Of a DNA stretch of 64,000 nt, positions 44,490 through 52,770 are shown piece by piece. The notes beneath the pieces are model-generated. The model saw only the letters and a program-made list of their open reading frames with translations, was not told the DNA's origin and searched no databases. Both the position numbers and the translations under genes were made by a program. Source of the DNA: Buttiauxella selenatireducens (lineage in GTDB: Bacteria; Pseudomonadota; Gammaproteobacteria; Enterobacterales; Enterobacteriaceae); contig NZ_CP133838.1 of the NCBI RefSeq assembly GCF_031432975.1, positions 4,278,001 through 4,342,000 on the forward strand, written 5' to 3'. Positions within the stretch are counted from its first letter, which is position 1, and each line of letters opens with the position of its first letter.

Positions 44490-45356
44490 ATGACAGCTCC
44501 TCACTACATTGGACGTTTTGCTCCCTCGCCTTCTGGTGAACTCCATTTTGGTTCACTGATTGCCGCGCTTGGTAGTTATCTGCAAGCTCGCGCGCAGCAG
44601 GGCCAATGGCTGGTTCGCATTGAAGATATCGACCCACCTCGTGAAATCCCTGGCGCCGCTACCACGATTTTGCAGCAGTTAGAGCATTATGGTTTGCACT
44701 GGGATGGTGAAGTTTTGTGGCAATCCCAACGACACGAAGCCTATCGCGAAGCCCTTTCCTTCTTGCAGCAGCAAGGTTTGAGTTATTACTGCACCTGCAC
44801 CCGCAGCCGCATTCAGCAAATCGGCGGTTACTACGACGGTCATTGCCGCACGCTAAATCATGGGCCAGAGAATGCCGCATTACGGTTTGTGCAACATCAT
44901 CCGGTATTAAGTTTTGCCGATAAACTGCACGGAAAATTAATTGCCGATGAAAAACTGGCCCGTGAAGATTTCATCATTCATCGCCGTGATGGGTTATTTG
45001 CCTATAATCTTGCTGTGGTCGTGGACGATAATTTTCAGGGTGTGAGTGAAATTGTACGCGGCGCAGATTTAATTGAGCCGACGGTACGACAAATTTCGCT
45101 GTATCAACAGTTTGGCTGGGCGGTACCTGATTACGTCCATTTGCCGCTGGTGCTCAACGAGAATGGCGCCAAGTTATCGAAGCAAAATCATGCGCCAGCC
45201 CTACCACAGGGCGATCCACGTCCGGTTATTCATGCAGCGCTGGCATTTTTGAACCAACCAGAAATTGCTGGCTGGCAAGATTTAACGCTGAGTGAGTTAC
45301 TCAGTCTGGCGGTGCAAAATTGGTCGCTGCAGGCTGTAGGAGCAGGCTCTTCGTGA
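44490..45356 (+). CDS. gluQ: Glutamyl-Q tRNA(Asp) synthetase
   Basis: Truncated glutamyl-tRNA synthetase that attaches glutamate to queuosine in the anticodon loop of tRNA-Asp. The 288 residues keep the catalytic core with the HFGSL (HIGH-like) motif near residue 19 and KLSKQN (KMSKS-like) near residue 228, but lack the anticodon-binding domain. Zinc ligands are in YYCTCTRSR and YYDGHCR. It lies between dksA and pcnB, the conserved order. Confidence 0.96.
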   Translation: MTAPHYIGRFAPSPSGELHFGSLIAALGSYLQARAQQGQWLVRIEDIDPPREIPGAATTILQQLEHYGLHWDGEVLWQSQRHEAYREALSFLQQQGLSYYCTCTRSRIQQIGGYYDGHCRTLNHGPENAALRFVQHHPVLSFADKLHGKLIADEKLAREDFIIHRRDGLFAYNLAVVVDDNFQGVSEIVRGADLIEPTVRQISLYQQFGWAVPDYVHLPLVLNENGAKLSKQNHAPALPQGDPRPVIHAALAFLNQPEIAGWQDLTLSELLSLAVQNWSLQAVGAGSS

Positions 45357-45431
45357 ATACGTCATTCTCAAATGCCACGCACTGAGCTATGATTAGCCGC
45401 TGTTTTTTTTGTCCCTATGATTGACACTGCC

Positions 45432-45444
45432 GAGGTGTACTATT
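45432..45444 (+). promoter_or_regulatory. pcnB ribosome site and AUU start codon
   Basis: GAGGTG at 45432-45437, a TACT spacer and ATT at 45442-45444, then TTTACCCGAGTC (FTRV). E. coli pcnB is known to start at AUU, and the sequence around the codon is preserved here. AUU starts are discriminated against by IF3 and keep the product scarce. Confidence 0.85.
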
Positions 45445-46839
45445 TTTACCCGAGTCGCTAATTTTTGCCGCAAGGTGCTTAACCGCGATGACGTCGTGGT
45501 CGAGGAGAGTGAAGATCTCCCGCAAATCACGGTAATTCCGCGTGACCAGCACGCTCTGTCCCGCAAAGATATCAGTGAAAATGCCCTCAAGGTGCTCTAT
45601 CGTCTGAACAAAGCAGGCTACGAGGCTTACCTCGTGGGCGGCGGTGTCCGTGACCTGTTGCTCGGTAAACAGCCGAAAGACTTTGATGTCACCACCAGCG
45701 CCACGCCGGATCAAGTGCGTAAACTGTTCCGCAACTGCCGTCTGGTTGGCCGTCGCTTCCGCCTGGCGCATGTCATGTTTGGGCCGGAAATCATCGAAGT
45801 CGCGACTTTCCGTGGTCACCACGAAGAGCAAAAGTCTGATAAACAGACATCGCAGACCGGTCAGAACGGCATGCTGCTTCGCGATAACATCTTTGGTTCT
45901 ATCGAAGAAGATGCTCAGCGCCGCGATTTCACTATCAACAGCCTGTATTACAGCGTGGCTGATTTCTCAGTTCGCGATTATGTCGGTGGCCTGCGTGATT
46001 TACGCAATGGTGTCATCCGTCTGATTGGCGATCCTGAAACACGCTATCGTGAAGATCCGGTTCGCATGCTGCGTGCTGTGCGCTTTGCCGCGAAGCTGAA
46101 TATGACGATCAGCCCGGAAACAGGCGAGCCCATTCCGCGTTTAGCCACCTTGATCAATGACGTCCCTCCAGCTCGTTTGTTTGAAGAGTCACTGAAACTT
46201 CTGCAAGCCGGCCACGGTTACGAGACGTATGAATTGCTGCGTGAATATCAGCTCTTCCAGCCGTTATTCCCGACCATCACCCGCTACTTTACCGAGCAGG
46301 GTGACAGCCCAATGGAGCGCATGATCGCTCAGGTGCTGAAGAATACCGATAACCGCATTCAGAACGATATGCGCGTTAATCCAGCCTTCTTGTTCTCTGC
46401 TATTTTCTGGTATCCGCAACTGGAGATGGCTCAAAAGCTGACCCAGGAAAGCGGGCTTGCCTATATGGACGCCTTCGCGTTAGCGATGAACGAAGTGCTG
46501 GACGAAGCCTGCCGTGCGCTGGCTATTCCAAAACGTATCACCACTCTGGTTCGTGACATCTGGGGCCTGCAGCTTCGTCTGTCACGTCGTCAGGGCAAAC
46601 GCGCATGGAAGTTAATGGAGCATCCTAAATTCCGCGCAGCGTATGATTTGCTGGCACTGCGTGCTGAAGTGGAAAATAACCAGGAATTACTGCGCCTGAC
46701 CAAATGGTGGGGTGAGTTCCAGGTGGCGACTCCACCAGCACAAAAAGATATGCTCGATGTTTTAGGTGATGAACCTGCGGTACGCCGCCGTCATCGTCGC
46801 CCGCGCAAACGTGCACCGCGTAGCGGAGGAAGTGCATGA
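45442..46839 (+). CDS. pcnB: Poly(A) polymerase I
   Basis: Adds poly(A) tails that speed RNA decay; in E. coli it controls plasmid copy number through RNA I. With the AUU start the protein is 465 residues, exactly the E. coli length. The nucleotidyltransferase motif is [23 protein letters not shown], with the catalytic Asp pair near residues 80-82, followed by the RRDFTIN motif and the RNA-binding body. The C-terminus is strongly basic ([13 protein letters not shown]). No in-frame ATG gives a full domain; an upstream TTG lacks a ribosome site. It overlaps folK by 4 bp. Confidence 0.96.
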   Translation: MFTRVANFCRKVLNRDDVVVEESEDLPQITVIPRDQHALSRKDISENALKVLYRLNKAGYEAYLVGGGVRDLLLGKQPKDFDVTTSATPDQVRKLFRNCRLVGRRFRLAHVMFGPEIIEVATFRGHHEEQKSDKQTSQTGQNGMLLRDNIFGSIEEDAQRRDFTINSLYYSVADFSVRDYVGGLRDLRNGVIRLIGDPETRYREDPVRMLRAVRFAAKLNMTISPETGEPIPRLATLINDVPPARLFEESLKLLQAGHGYETYELLREYQLFQPLFPTITRYFTEQGDSPMERMIAQVLKNTDNRIQNDMRVNPAFLFSAIFWYPQLEMAQKLTQESGLAYMDAFALAMNEVLDEACRALAIPKRITTLVRDIWGLQLRLSRRQGKRAWKLMEHPKFRAAYDLLALRAEVENNQELLRLTKWWGEFQVATPPAQKDMLDVLGDEPAVRRRHRRPRKRAPRSGGSA

Positions 46840-47315
46840 CACTGGCGTATATCGCCCTTGGCAGCAACCTTGCGTCGCCGCTTGAGCAAGTGACTCATGC
46901 ACTGGACGCCATAGCAACCATCCCGCAAAGCTGGGTGGTTGCAACATCTTCGTACTACCGCACCCCACCGCTCGGCCCGCAAGACCAACCTGATTACCTG
47001 AATGCCGCTGTCGCCCTGGAAACGGAACTGTCTCCCGAGGCATTACTGGCTCATACTCAACGTATTGAGCTGGAGCACGGACGAGTACGAAAAGCCGAGC
47101 GCTGGGGGCCACGGACGCTGGATCTCGACATTATGCTGTTCGGTAATCTGACGATTGTCACGCCAACACTTACCGTGCCGCACTACGATATGAAAAACCG
47201 TGCGTTCATGTTAGTTCCATTGCTGGAGATCGCGCCTGATTGCGCCTTCCCTGACGGCCAGCCGGTCGCTAAAGTTTTAGAAAATCTCTCCCAGGACGGG
47301 ATTACTTTTTGGTAA
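46836..47315 (+). CDS. folK: 7,8-dihydro-6-hydroxymethylpterin pyrophosphokinase
   Basis: Folate enzyme that pyrophosphorylates hydroxymethyl-dihydropterin. The 159 residues start [10 protein letters not shown] and carry the signature [13 protein letters not shown] with the magnesium-binding Asp pair near residues 95-97. The start ATG overlaps the pcnB stop by 4 bp. In E. coli a fimbrial operon separates folK from panB; here only 120 bp do. Confidence 0.97.
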   Translation: MTLAYIALGSNLASPLEQVTHALDAIATIPQSWVVATSSYYRTPPLGPQDQPDYLNAAVALETELSPEALLAHTQRIELEHGRVRKAERWGPRTLDLDIMLFGNLTIVTPTLTVPHYDMKNRAFMLVPLLEIAPDCAFPDGQPVAKVLENLSQDGITFW

Positions 47316-47336
47316 CCACGGACGTGTTTTACTTCT

Positions 47337-47396
47337 TATACCCAGGCTACTTCAAGATGCCGCCAACACAACTGCAGCTTGAAAGTTGAAGAGTAT
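47337..47396. repeat. Short ERIC-like element between folK and panB (about 60 bp)
   Basis: TATACCCAGGCTACTTCAAG and GCAGCTTGAAAGTTGAAG match the two outer arms of the long ERIC copies (compare GCAGCTTGAAGTATGAAG near 53829), joined by GATGCCGCC. The central ERIC core is missing. It is another internally deleted form, like 14846-14904, located exactly where E. coli carries its Yad fimbrial operon. Confidence 0.65.
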
Positions 47397-47435
47397 TTAG
47401 ATTTCACTCCCCACCCTTAATTTTCAGGGACTGCC

Positions 47436-48230
47436 ATGAAACCAATCACCATGTCTCAGTTGCGCCAATGGAAACAGGCTCAACGCAAGTTCGCCACCAT
47501 CACTGCTTATGATTTCAGCTTCGCAAAACTGTTTGCCGAGGAAGGCATTGGCGTCATGCTGGTTGGCGATTCATTAGGGATGACCGTTCAAGGCCACGAC
47601 TCCACGCTGCCGGTAACCGTAGCAGATATTGCCTACCACACTCGCGCGGTACGCCGTGGCGCGCCGAATTGCCTGTTGCTGGCTGACCTTCCGTTTATGG
47701 CATACGCCACCCCGGAGCAAGCTTTTGCCAACGCCGCAGAGGTAATGCGCGCCGGTGCGAACATGGTCAAAGTCGAAGGGGGTCGCTGGCTGGTTGATAC
47801 CGTCAAAATGCTCACCGAACGTGCGGTTCCCGTCTGTGGGCATTTGGGCTTAACGCCGCAGTCCGTGAATATTTTCGGGGGTTATAAAATCCAGGGACGC
47901 GATGAAACCACGGCGCAAACGCTGCTTGATGATGCCCTGGCCCTCGAAGCCGCAGGTGCGCAGTTGTTAGTGCTGGAATGTGTGCCGGTTGCACTGGCAA
48001 AACGCATTACTGACGCGCTGGTTATCCCGGTTATTGGTATTGGGGCTGGCAATGTCACTGACGGACAGATTTTGGTGATGCACGATGCGTTCGGCATTAC
48101 AGGCGGTCATATTCCAAAGTTTGCGAAGAACTTCCTCACAGGAACCGGCGACATGCGTGCTGCGGTGCGCCAGTACATCAACGAAGTTGAGTCCGGCACC
48201 TATCCAGGTGAAGAACACAGTTTCCACTGA
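47436..48230 (+). CDS. panB: 3-methyl-2-oxobutanoate hydroxymethyltransferase
   Basis: First committed pantothenate enzyme: it adds a hydroxymethyl group from methylene-tetrahydrofolate to ketoisovalerate. The 264 residues form a TIM barrel with [18 protein letters not shown] near residue 43 (metal-binding Asp), VKVEGG and GIGAG motifs. It starts the panBCD group, with panC 13 bp downstream. Confidence 0.98.
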   Translation: MKPITMSQLRQWKQAQRKFATITAYDFSFAKLFAEEGIGVMLVGDSLGMTVQGHDSTLPVTVADIAYHTRAVRRGAPNCLLLADLPFMAYATPEQAFANAAEVMRAGANMVKVEGGRWLVDTVKMLTERAVPVCGHLGLTPQSVNIFGGYKIQGRDETTAQTLLDDALALEAAGAQLLVLECVPVALAKRITDALVIPVIGIGAGNVTDGQILVMHDAFGITGGHIPKFAKNFLTGTGDMRAAVRQYINEVESGTYPGEEHSFH

Positions 48231-48243
48231 CAGGAGAAGGGTT

Positions 48244-49098
48244 GTGTTGATTATCGAAACGATACCGCTGCTGCGTCAGCAAATCCGCCGTTGGCGCCAG
48301 GAAGGTAAGCGCATTGCGGTGGTCCCAACAATGGGGAACCTGCACGACGGGCATATGAAGCTGGTCGATGAGGCAAAAAGCCGCGCCGATGTGGTAGTAA
48401 CCACCATTTTTGTTAATCCGATGCAGTTTGACCGCCCGGATGACTTAACACGCTATCCACGCACCTTGCAGGAAGATTGCGAAAAGTTAAATCGCCGCAA
48501 AGCGGATTTGGTGTTTGCACCTGCTCCTGGTGACATTTTCCCGAAAGGCCTGGATTCGCAGACTTTCGTCGAAGTTCCTGGGCTTTCGACCATGCTCGAA
48601 GGTGCAAGCCGTCCGGGGCATTTCCGTGGCGTTTCTACTATCGTCAGCAAGCTGTTTAACATGGTGCAGCCTGACATCGCGTGTTTCGGTGAGAAAGATT
48701 TCCAGCAGCTCGCGTTAATTCGCAAGATGGTTGCGGATATGGGCTACGACATCGAAATCATCGGTGTACCAACGGTGCGCGCAAAAGATGGCCTGGCATT
48801 AAGCTCGCGCAATGGCTATCTGAACGCTGAACAACGCAAAATCGCACCGGGCCTGCATAAAGTGATGCAGTCTCTGGCGGACAAACTGCTTGCCGGTGAG
48901 CGCGATACTGAAGAGATGTTAGCAATCGCGGCAACTGAGCTAAATGAAAAAGGCTTCCGTTCAGACGACCTGCAAATCCGCGATGCGGATACGTTGCTGG
49001 AGCTGGATGCAGAGAGCAAGCGCGCGGTGGTGCTGATGGCGGCATGGCTCGGACAGGCGCGTTTAATTGATAATGTTCAGGTCGAGCTCGCGCAGTAG
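48244..49098 (+). CDS. panC: Pantothenate synthetase
   Basis: Joins pantoate and beta-alanine with ATP. I start it at the GTG at 48244, since GGAGAAGG lies 3 bp upstream and the frame then reads [16 protein letters not shown], giving 284 residues. The nucleotide motifs are [14 protein letters not shown] (HIGH type) near residue 30 and LSSRNGYL (KMSKS type) near residue 185. A longer frame beginning inside panB is not the gene. No yadD-like gene separates it from panD. Confidence 0.96.
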   Translation: MLIIETIPLLRQQIRRWRQEGKRIAVVPTMGNLHDGHMKLVDEAKSRADVVVTTIFVNPMQFDRPDDLTRYPRTLQEDCEKLNRRKADLVFAPAPGDIFPKGLDSQTFVEVPGLSTMLEGASRPGHFRGVSTIVSKLFNMVQPDIACFGEKDFQQLALIRKMVADMGYDIEIIGVPTVRAKDGLALSSRNGYLNAEQRKIAPGLHKVMQSLADKLLAGERDTEEMLAIAATELNEKGFRSDDLQIRDADTLLELDAESKRAVVLMAAWLGQARLIDNVQVELAQ

Positions 49099-49196
49099 AC
49101 AGCCTGGCAAAATCGGGCAATACTGCCCAACTCAATTCCGGCGGCAAGCGCTGAGCTTGCCGCTTATGTAACCCTATAGTGACGAAGGTTTAAGCT

Positions 49197-49577
49197 ATGA
49201 TACGCACCATGCTGCAAGGCAAACTTCACCGTGTCAAAGTGACGCAGGCGGATTTGCACTATGAAGGTTCCTGCGCCATCGATCAGGATTTCCTTGAAGC
49301 GGCTGGCATTCTGGAATATGAAGCCATTGATATTTATAACGTCACCAACGGTAAGCGTTTCTCTACTTACGCGATCGCTGGTGAACGCGGTTCTAAAATT
49401 ATTTCGGTTAACGGCGCTGCGGCACATTGTGCCGATGTGGGCGATATTCTGATTATCGCAACTTACGTGACGATGCCGGATGAGCAAGCGCGTAGCTGGC
49501 AGCCGAAAGTGGCTTATTTCGATGGCGACAACGAAATGAAACGCCTGGCGAAGGCTGTACCGGTTCAGGTTGCCTGA
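49197..49577 (+). CDS. panD: Aspartate 1-decarboxylase (pyruvoyl proenzyme)
   Basis: Makes beta-alanine for pantothenate. The 126-residue proenzyme self-cleaves between Gly24 and Ser25 in YEGSCA, turning Ser25 into the pyruvoyl cofactor. The rest of the fold ([16 protein letters not shown]) is intact. It follows panC by 98 bp, a gap containing the hairpin GCGGCAAGCGCTGAGCTTGC with no T-run. Confidence 0.98.
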   Translation: MIRTMLQGKLHRVKVTQADLHYEGSCAIDQDFLEAAGILEYEAIDIYNVTNGKRFSTYAIAGERGSKIISVNGAAAHCADVGDILIIATYVTMPDEQARSWQPKVAYFDGDNEMKRLAKAVPVQVA

Positions 49578-49593
49578 CCCCCACCGTTGAATT

Positions 49594-49627
49594 AAAAAGG
49601 CCTGCTTTGTTAAGCAGGCCTTTTTTT
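49594..49627. terminator. Bidirectional terminator between panD and yadE
   Basis: AAAAAGGCCTGCTT and AAGCAGGCCTTTTTTT form a perfect hairpin with A and T tracts on each side, between convergent genes. Confidence 0.92.
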
Positions 49628-49630
49628 GTC

Positions 49631-50881
49631 TCACGATTTCGGTTGGTTGGAGATCAGTCGCGACATCGTTTCTAACGAGTCAGTACGTAATACATAAAGC
49701 CGTTTCAGTAAAAACGGGTTATCTCCTGGCTTCACTTTCCCACGTACAGTCGTCACCGCCATATGGAACCCCGCGTCGTTGGCTGCTTTCACAGCTTTAT
49801 CGTTATAGCCACCAAAGGGGTACGAAAGGTATAAAACATGCGGATTAAACTGTGCCAGCGCGCGTCTGGAATGTTCAAAATCGAGCAGGATATTGCGGTA
49901 GGTACGGCGTAAAAGCGTCGGCTGGCGGTTTGCATCAACGCGATGCAAAAAGTGCGTGTGCGACTGGATATCAAACACATCCTGGCTGGCCTGTAATTCC
50001 GATATGCTCATAAATTGCAGCGTTTTCGGGTTCCAGGTTTGCGGGTGTGCCTTTATACGTGACGAAATAATAAATGACGTTGCCTTAAAACCGTACTCTT
50101 TGAGGATCGGGTATGCGTAGCGATAAACCGACTTTAACCCATCATCAAAAGTAATCACCACCGCGCGCGCAGGCATGTTCATTCGATTGCGCACGTAACC
50201 TTCGAGCTGATACAGAGTCAGCGTGGTGTAACCCATATCCCGCAGCCAGGTCATTTGGTTGCTGAATGCCACAACCGACGTGGTGGTTGATGTATGACGA
50301 AAACGGGTGTTCTCTTCGTCACGCAGAATATGGTGATAGGTAAGCACCGGAATGCCGTTATCCGGCTGGGCATCAAGGCTGCTGATATACCCAAGGCGGT
50401 TGCCAATTCGAATCTGATACCAGGATTGGTTAAGTCGGTCTTTCAGACTGGCAATTATGGGATAACGTAAGTTATTCGCCAGCGTACCAAACGGGGCGCT
50501 ACCGCTGTCTGGTGCGTTATACACGGTCACGTCACGGAAGGTCACCAGGTTTTGGTTGCTCAATGGCTTATGCAAATCACCCAGACGATCTTCAACGCGT
50601 TGTTTTCCCTGCACTGGCTCCAGATGCGTTTTATCAATAAAGCCCGTACCAAAGCCAAAACTGAACTCGTAATAATCTGCCGCCGTCGGGACGACTGCCA
50701 GTATTTGCCCTTCCTGAATAGTGCCGACAGAGATGACTTTGTCCCCCACTTGCGCCCAAATATCGGCATCTTCAGTGGTTTGCATATATTGCGCGGGAGT
50801 ATGGTGGCTGCTGAGCAGGCTAGCATTAGCGCTACTACCACAAATCAGCATCAGGGCTGCAAAGATAAGACGAGTTAGCAT
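49631..50881 (-). CDS. yadE: Polysaccharide deacetylase family lipoprotein-like protein YadE
   Basis: Exported protein of 416 residues with an N-terminal signal peptide ([20 protein letters not shown]). An SH3-like region (about 60-180, [13 protein letters not shown]) is followed by a NodB-type deacetylase domain with [19 protein letters not shown] (catalytic Asp and metal Asp) near residue 255 and SHTHFLH (metal His). It is related to PgaB-type de-N-acetylases, but the substrate is not known. A cysteine in ICGSS could suggest a lipoprotein, though the lipobox is poor. Confidence 0.9.
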   Translation of the reverse strand: MLTRLIFAALMLICGSSANASLLSSHHTPAQYMQTTEDADIWAQVGDKVISVGTIQEGQILAVVPTAADYYEFSFGFGTGFIDKTHLEPVQGKQRVEDRLGDLHKPLSNQNLVTFRDVTVYNAPDSGSAPFGTLANNLRYPIIASLKDRLNQSWYQIRIGNRLGYISSLDAQPDNGIPVLTYHHILRDEENTRFRHTSTTTSVVAFSNQMTWLRDMGYTTLTLYQLEGYVRNRMNMPARAVVITFDDGLKSVYRYAYPILKEYGFKATSFIISSRIKAHPQTWNPKTLQFMSISELQASQDVFDIQSHTHFLHRVDANRQPTLLRRTYRNILLDFEHSRRALAQFNPHVLYLSYPFGGYNDKAVKAANDAGFHMAVTTVRGKVKPGDNPFLLKRLYVLRTDSLETMSRLISNQPKS

Positions 50882-50965
50882 AACGGGTTTGATTGCACTG
50901 AGTGTCTCAATGACGAGAAGAAGCGGTCATTCTAACAAAAGCCCGCCCAATACCAACCGTTCAAA

Positions 50966-51397
50966 TCAATAATGGTGTAGTAACACGAAGGGGGGATTTT
51001 TTTGTTGCTGATGCCAAAGGCTGGTGATGTCGCCCCCGCCATGCTCAACAATATGGTCGCGGAACGCTTCACTGGTCAACGTGGTTCGATACGCACGCAT
51101 CGCGAACAACACGGGTAACGTAACGCCGGAGATCACTTCACAATGGGTATGTTGGTGGCTGATTAATGCCGCAGTACGATAAGGGGCGGCCCCGGCCTGG
51201 TCGGTCAAAAAGACCACCCCGTCACCCGAATCACAATTGTACAGCGCATCACACATCATACGACTCAGCATATTGGTGCTCAGTCCCTTCCAGTAATTCA
51301 CCGAACAACATTGAGCCTGAGGCCCAAAACGACGCTCAATTGCATCCAGCATATCCTGAGCGTAGTAGTCATGACCCGCAATCACCCAACCTAACAT
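50966..51397 (-). CDS. yadI: PTS mannose-type EIIA component YadI
   Basis: Stand-alone EIIA domain of the mannose-sorbose PTS family, 143 residues. The start is the ATG at 51397, behind AGGAGAA-like GGAG; the protein begins MLGWVIAGHDYYAQ, with the phospho-accepting histidine at residue 9. The usual middle motif VVFLTDQAGAAP is present. No EIIB, EIIC or EIID genes lie near it, so it may be an orphan regulator rather than a transport part. It shares a direction with yadE, yadG and yadH, but a 602-bp spacer separates it from yadH. Confidence 0.9.
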   Translation of the reverse strand: MLGWVIAGHDYYAQDMLDAIERRFGPQAQCCSVNYWKGLSTNMLSRMMCDALYNCDSGDGVVFLTDQAGAAPYRTAALISHQHTHCEVISGVTLPVLFAMRAYRTTLTSEAFRDHIVEHGGGDITSLWHQQQKNPPFVLLHHY

Positions 51398-51502
51398 GGC
51401 ATTCTCCTTTTTGCAGGTCGACAGTGTGCCAAGGTGAGATTTTTGCGCTGTGATACGAATCAATAGCAGGTAAGAAAATTCTTAATTTATATCCCCTTTC
51501 GG

Positions 51503-51520
51503 TTGTCTCTTAGTCACAAC
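51503..51520 (+). repeat. Left terminal inverted repeat of the 475-bp element
   Basis: TTGTCTCTTAGTCACAAC. The nine bases TTGTCTCTT differ from the Tn5 mosaic end start (CTGTCTCTT) only at base 1, and TCA-A follows as in the IS50 inner end. The same bases can also form a small GTTGT/ACAAC hairpin. Confidence 0.65.
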
Positions 51521-51959
51521 TTTGAGATTAGTATGAGTTGTTTATGCCAAAAGGGGTGAAGGTTCCGTTCACCCGAAGTTTTCCGTTACATGCAGCCACC
51601 GAACCGGTGAACGACTTAGGGTGGTCAACGTCAAAACCTAAGGTCAAAAACAACACCGGTTTTGACCTTGTTCCCGGTATAAATTGCCCCAGTGTTCCCC
51701 ATAAATCGGGGTCACGTGGTCGGGAACCACGTGAGAGAGCGATCGTCAGGAACGAATCGCGAACGACCCTGATGTTGGGGATAAGCTGGGGTTTACCGCT
51801 TCAGCGGCAATTTAAAACCGGGCGCCGAGGTCGCCAGGAGGATGGCGTAATCCTCCTGGCACGTTCACCGTTTACAACGGTTACAGGGATAGCCAAACCC
51901 ACGGGTGAACGGAAAATCTGCGCAACTTACAGACCTCACCCTGAAAGACTACTTGAGTC

Positions 51960-51977
51960 AATCTGTATAAGAGACCG
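51960..51977 (-). repeat. Right terminal inverted repeat of the 475-bp element
   Basis: Read on the minus strand: CGGTCTCTTATACAGATT. The run GTCTCTTATACA is identical over 12 bases to the Tn5 mosaic end, and eight of them (GTCTCTTA) are shared with the left end. Confidence 0.7.
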
Positions 51978-51999
51978 CTTCTCAGGGAGGCTATGAAAA

Positions 52000-52770
52000 T
52001 TAGCTACGCAGGCCACGCCCACGTTGAATCAAATACCAGCACAGAATATAGAATGCGGTGATAAAGCCGACCAGTACCGTGATGGTGAACAGCAGCGGTA
52101 CGTCATTGATGCCCAGGAAGCCGTAACGGAAACCACTGATCATATACACCACGGGGTTCAAGTGGGACAGCGCCTGCCAGAACGGCGGCAGCAGCGTCAG
52201 AGAGTAGAACACGCCGCCCAAATAGGTCAGTGGAGTCAGCACAAAAGTGGGGATCAGGCTGATATCGTCAAAGGTTTTGGCAAACACCGCGTTCAGCAAA
52301 CCCGCCAGCGAAAACAGAATTGCCGTCAGTAACAGCGTTAACGCGACAAAGAGCCATGAATGAACCTGGAATGGCACGAAGAACAACGAAACGGCCGTCA
52401 CCATAACCCCAACGCACAAGCCACGTGCCACACCGCCACCAACGTAACCCGCAATAATGATATGGGTCGGCACCGGTGCCACCAGCAACTCCTCAATGTT
52501 GCGCTGGAATTTTGCGCTAAAGAATGAAGACGCTACGTTGGCATAAGAGTTAGTGATCACCGCCATCATGATCAAACCCGGCACGATGAACTGCATGTAA
52601 GTAAAGCCATGCATTGAGCCGATTTGCGAGCCGATCAAGTTACCGAAAATAATAAAATACAGGGTCATAGTGATGACCGGCGGTACTAGCGTTTGAATCC
52701 AGATACGCGTGAAACGATGGATTTCTTTGGTCCAGATACTTTTTAACGCTACCCAATAGAGATGCATCAT
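52000..52770 (-). CDS. yadH: ABC-2 type exporter permease YadH
   Basis: Inner-membrane permease of 256 residues with about six hydrophobic segments and the ABC-2 signature around FVLTPLTYLGGVFYSL. It pairs with the ATPase YadG; the exported substrate is not known. Its start overlaps the yadG stop by 4 bp. The stop codon lies 22 bp from the structured element at 51503-51977, so a yadGH transcript that is not stopped would run into it. Confidence 0.95.
   Translation of the reverse strand: MMHLYWVALKSIWTKEIHRFTRIWIQTLVPPVITMTLYFIIFGNLIGSQIGSMHGFTYMQFIVPGLIMMAVITNSYANVASSFFSAKFQRNIEELLVAPVPTHIIIAGYVGGGVARGLCVGVMVTAVSLFFVPFQVHSWLFVALTLLLTAILFSLAGLLNAVFAKTFDDISLIPTFVLTPLTYLGGVFYSLTLLPPFWQALSHLNPVVYMISGFRYGFLGINDVPLLFTITVLVGFITAFYILCWYLIQRGRGLRS

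Larger units (their letters stand above)
51503..51977. mobile_element. 475-bp palindromic structured element with IS50/Tn5-like ends (novel MITE or structured RNA)
   Basis: This insertion fills most of the 602-bp yadI-yadH gap; E. coli has only about 100 bp there. Its ends read TTGTCTCTTAGTCAC (from 51503 inward) and CGGTCTCTTATACAG (from 51977 inward, minus strand), close to Tn5/IS50 ends (CTGTCTCTTATACAC, CTGTCTCTTGATCAG). The halves mirror each other: CCGTTCACCCG at 51565 versus 51902-51912; CGGTGAACG at 51605 versus 51862-51870; CCCGGTATAAATTGCC at 51673 versus 51806-51822; CCCCAG at 51687 versus about 51791. Strong local hairpins occur at 51554-51574, 51640-51669, 51713-51733, 51744-51774, 51833-51860 and 51862-51911. 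No clear 9-bp target duplication is seen (CCCTTTCGG left, CTTCTCAGG right). No transposase is encoded. Whether it acts as DNA or RNA cannot be told from sequence. Confidence 0.7.

Noticed and set aside
51484-51560. A promoter driving the structured element rightward (TTTATA at 51487, TAGTAT at 51529)
   Set aside because: The -10-like sequences have no -35 at acceptable spacing, so I cannot support a promoter.
51494-51986. 9-bp target duplication around the 475-bp element
   Set aside because: CCCTTTCGG and CTTCTCAGG agree at only four of nine positions, no better than weak similarity, so I do not claim a duplication.
51538-51996. 152-codon open frame spanning the structured element
   Set aside because: No recognisable domain, arginine- and serine-rich composition typical of non-coding GC-rich DNA, no good ribosome site, and it spans the hairpins and runs out past the right end of the element. 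I treat it as chance.
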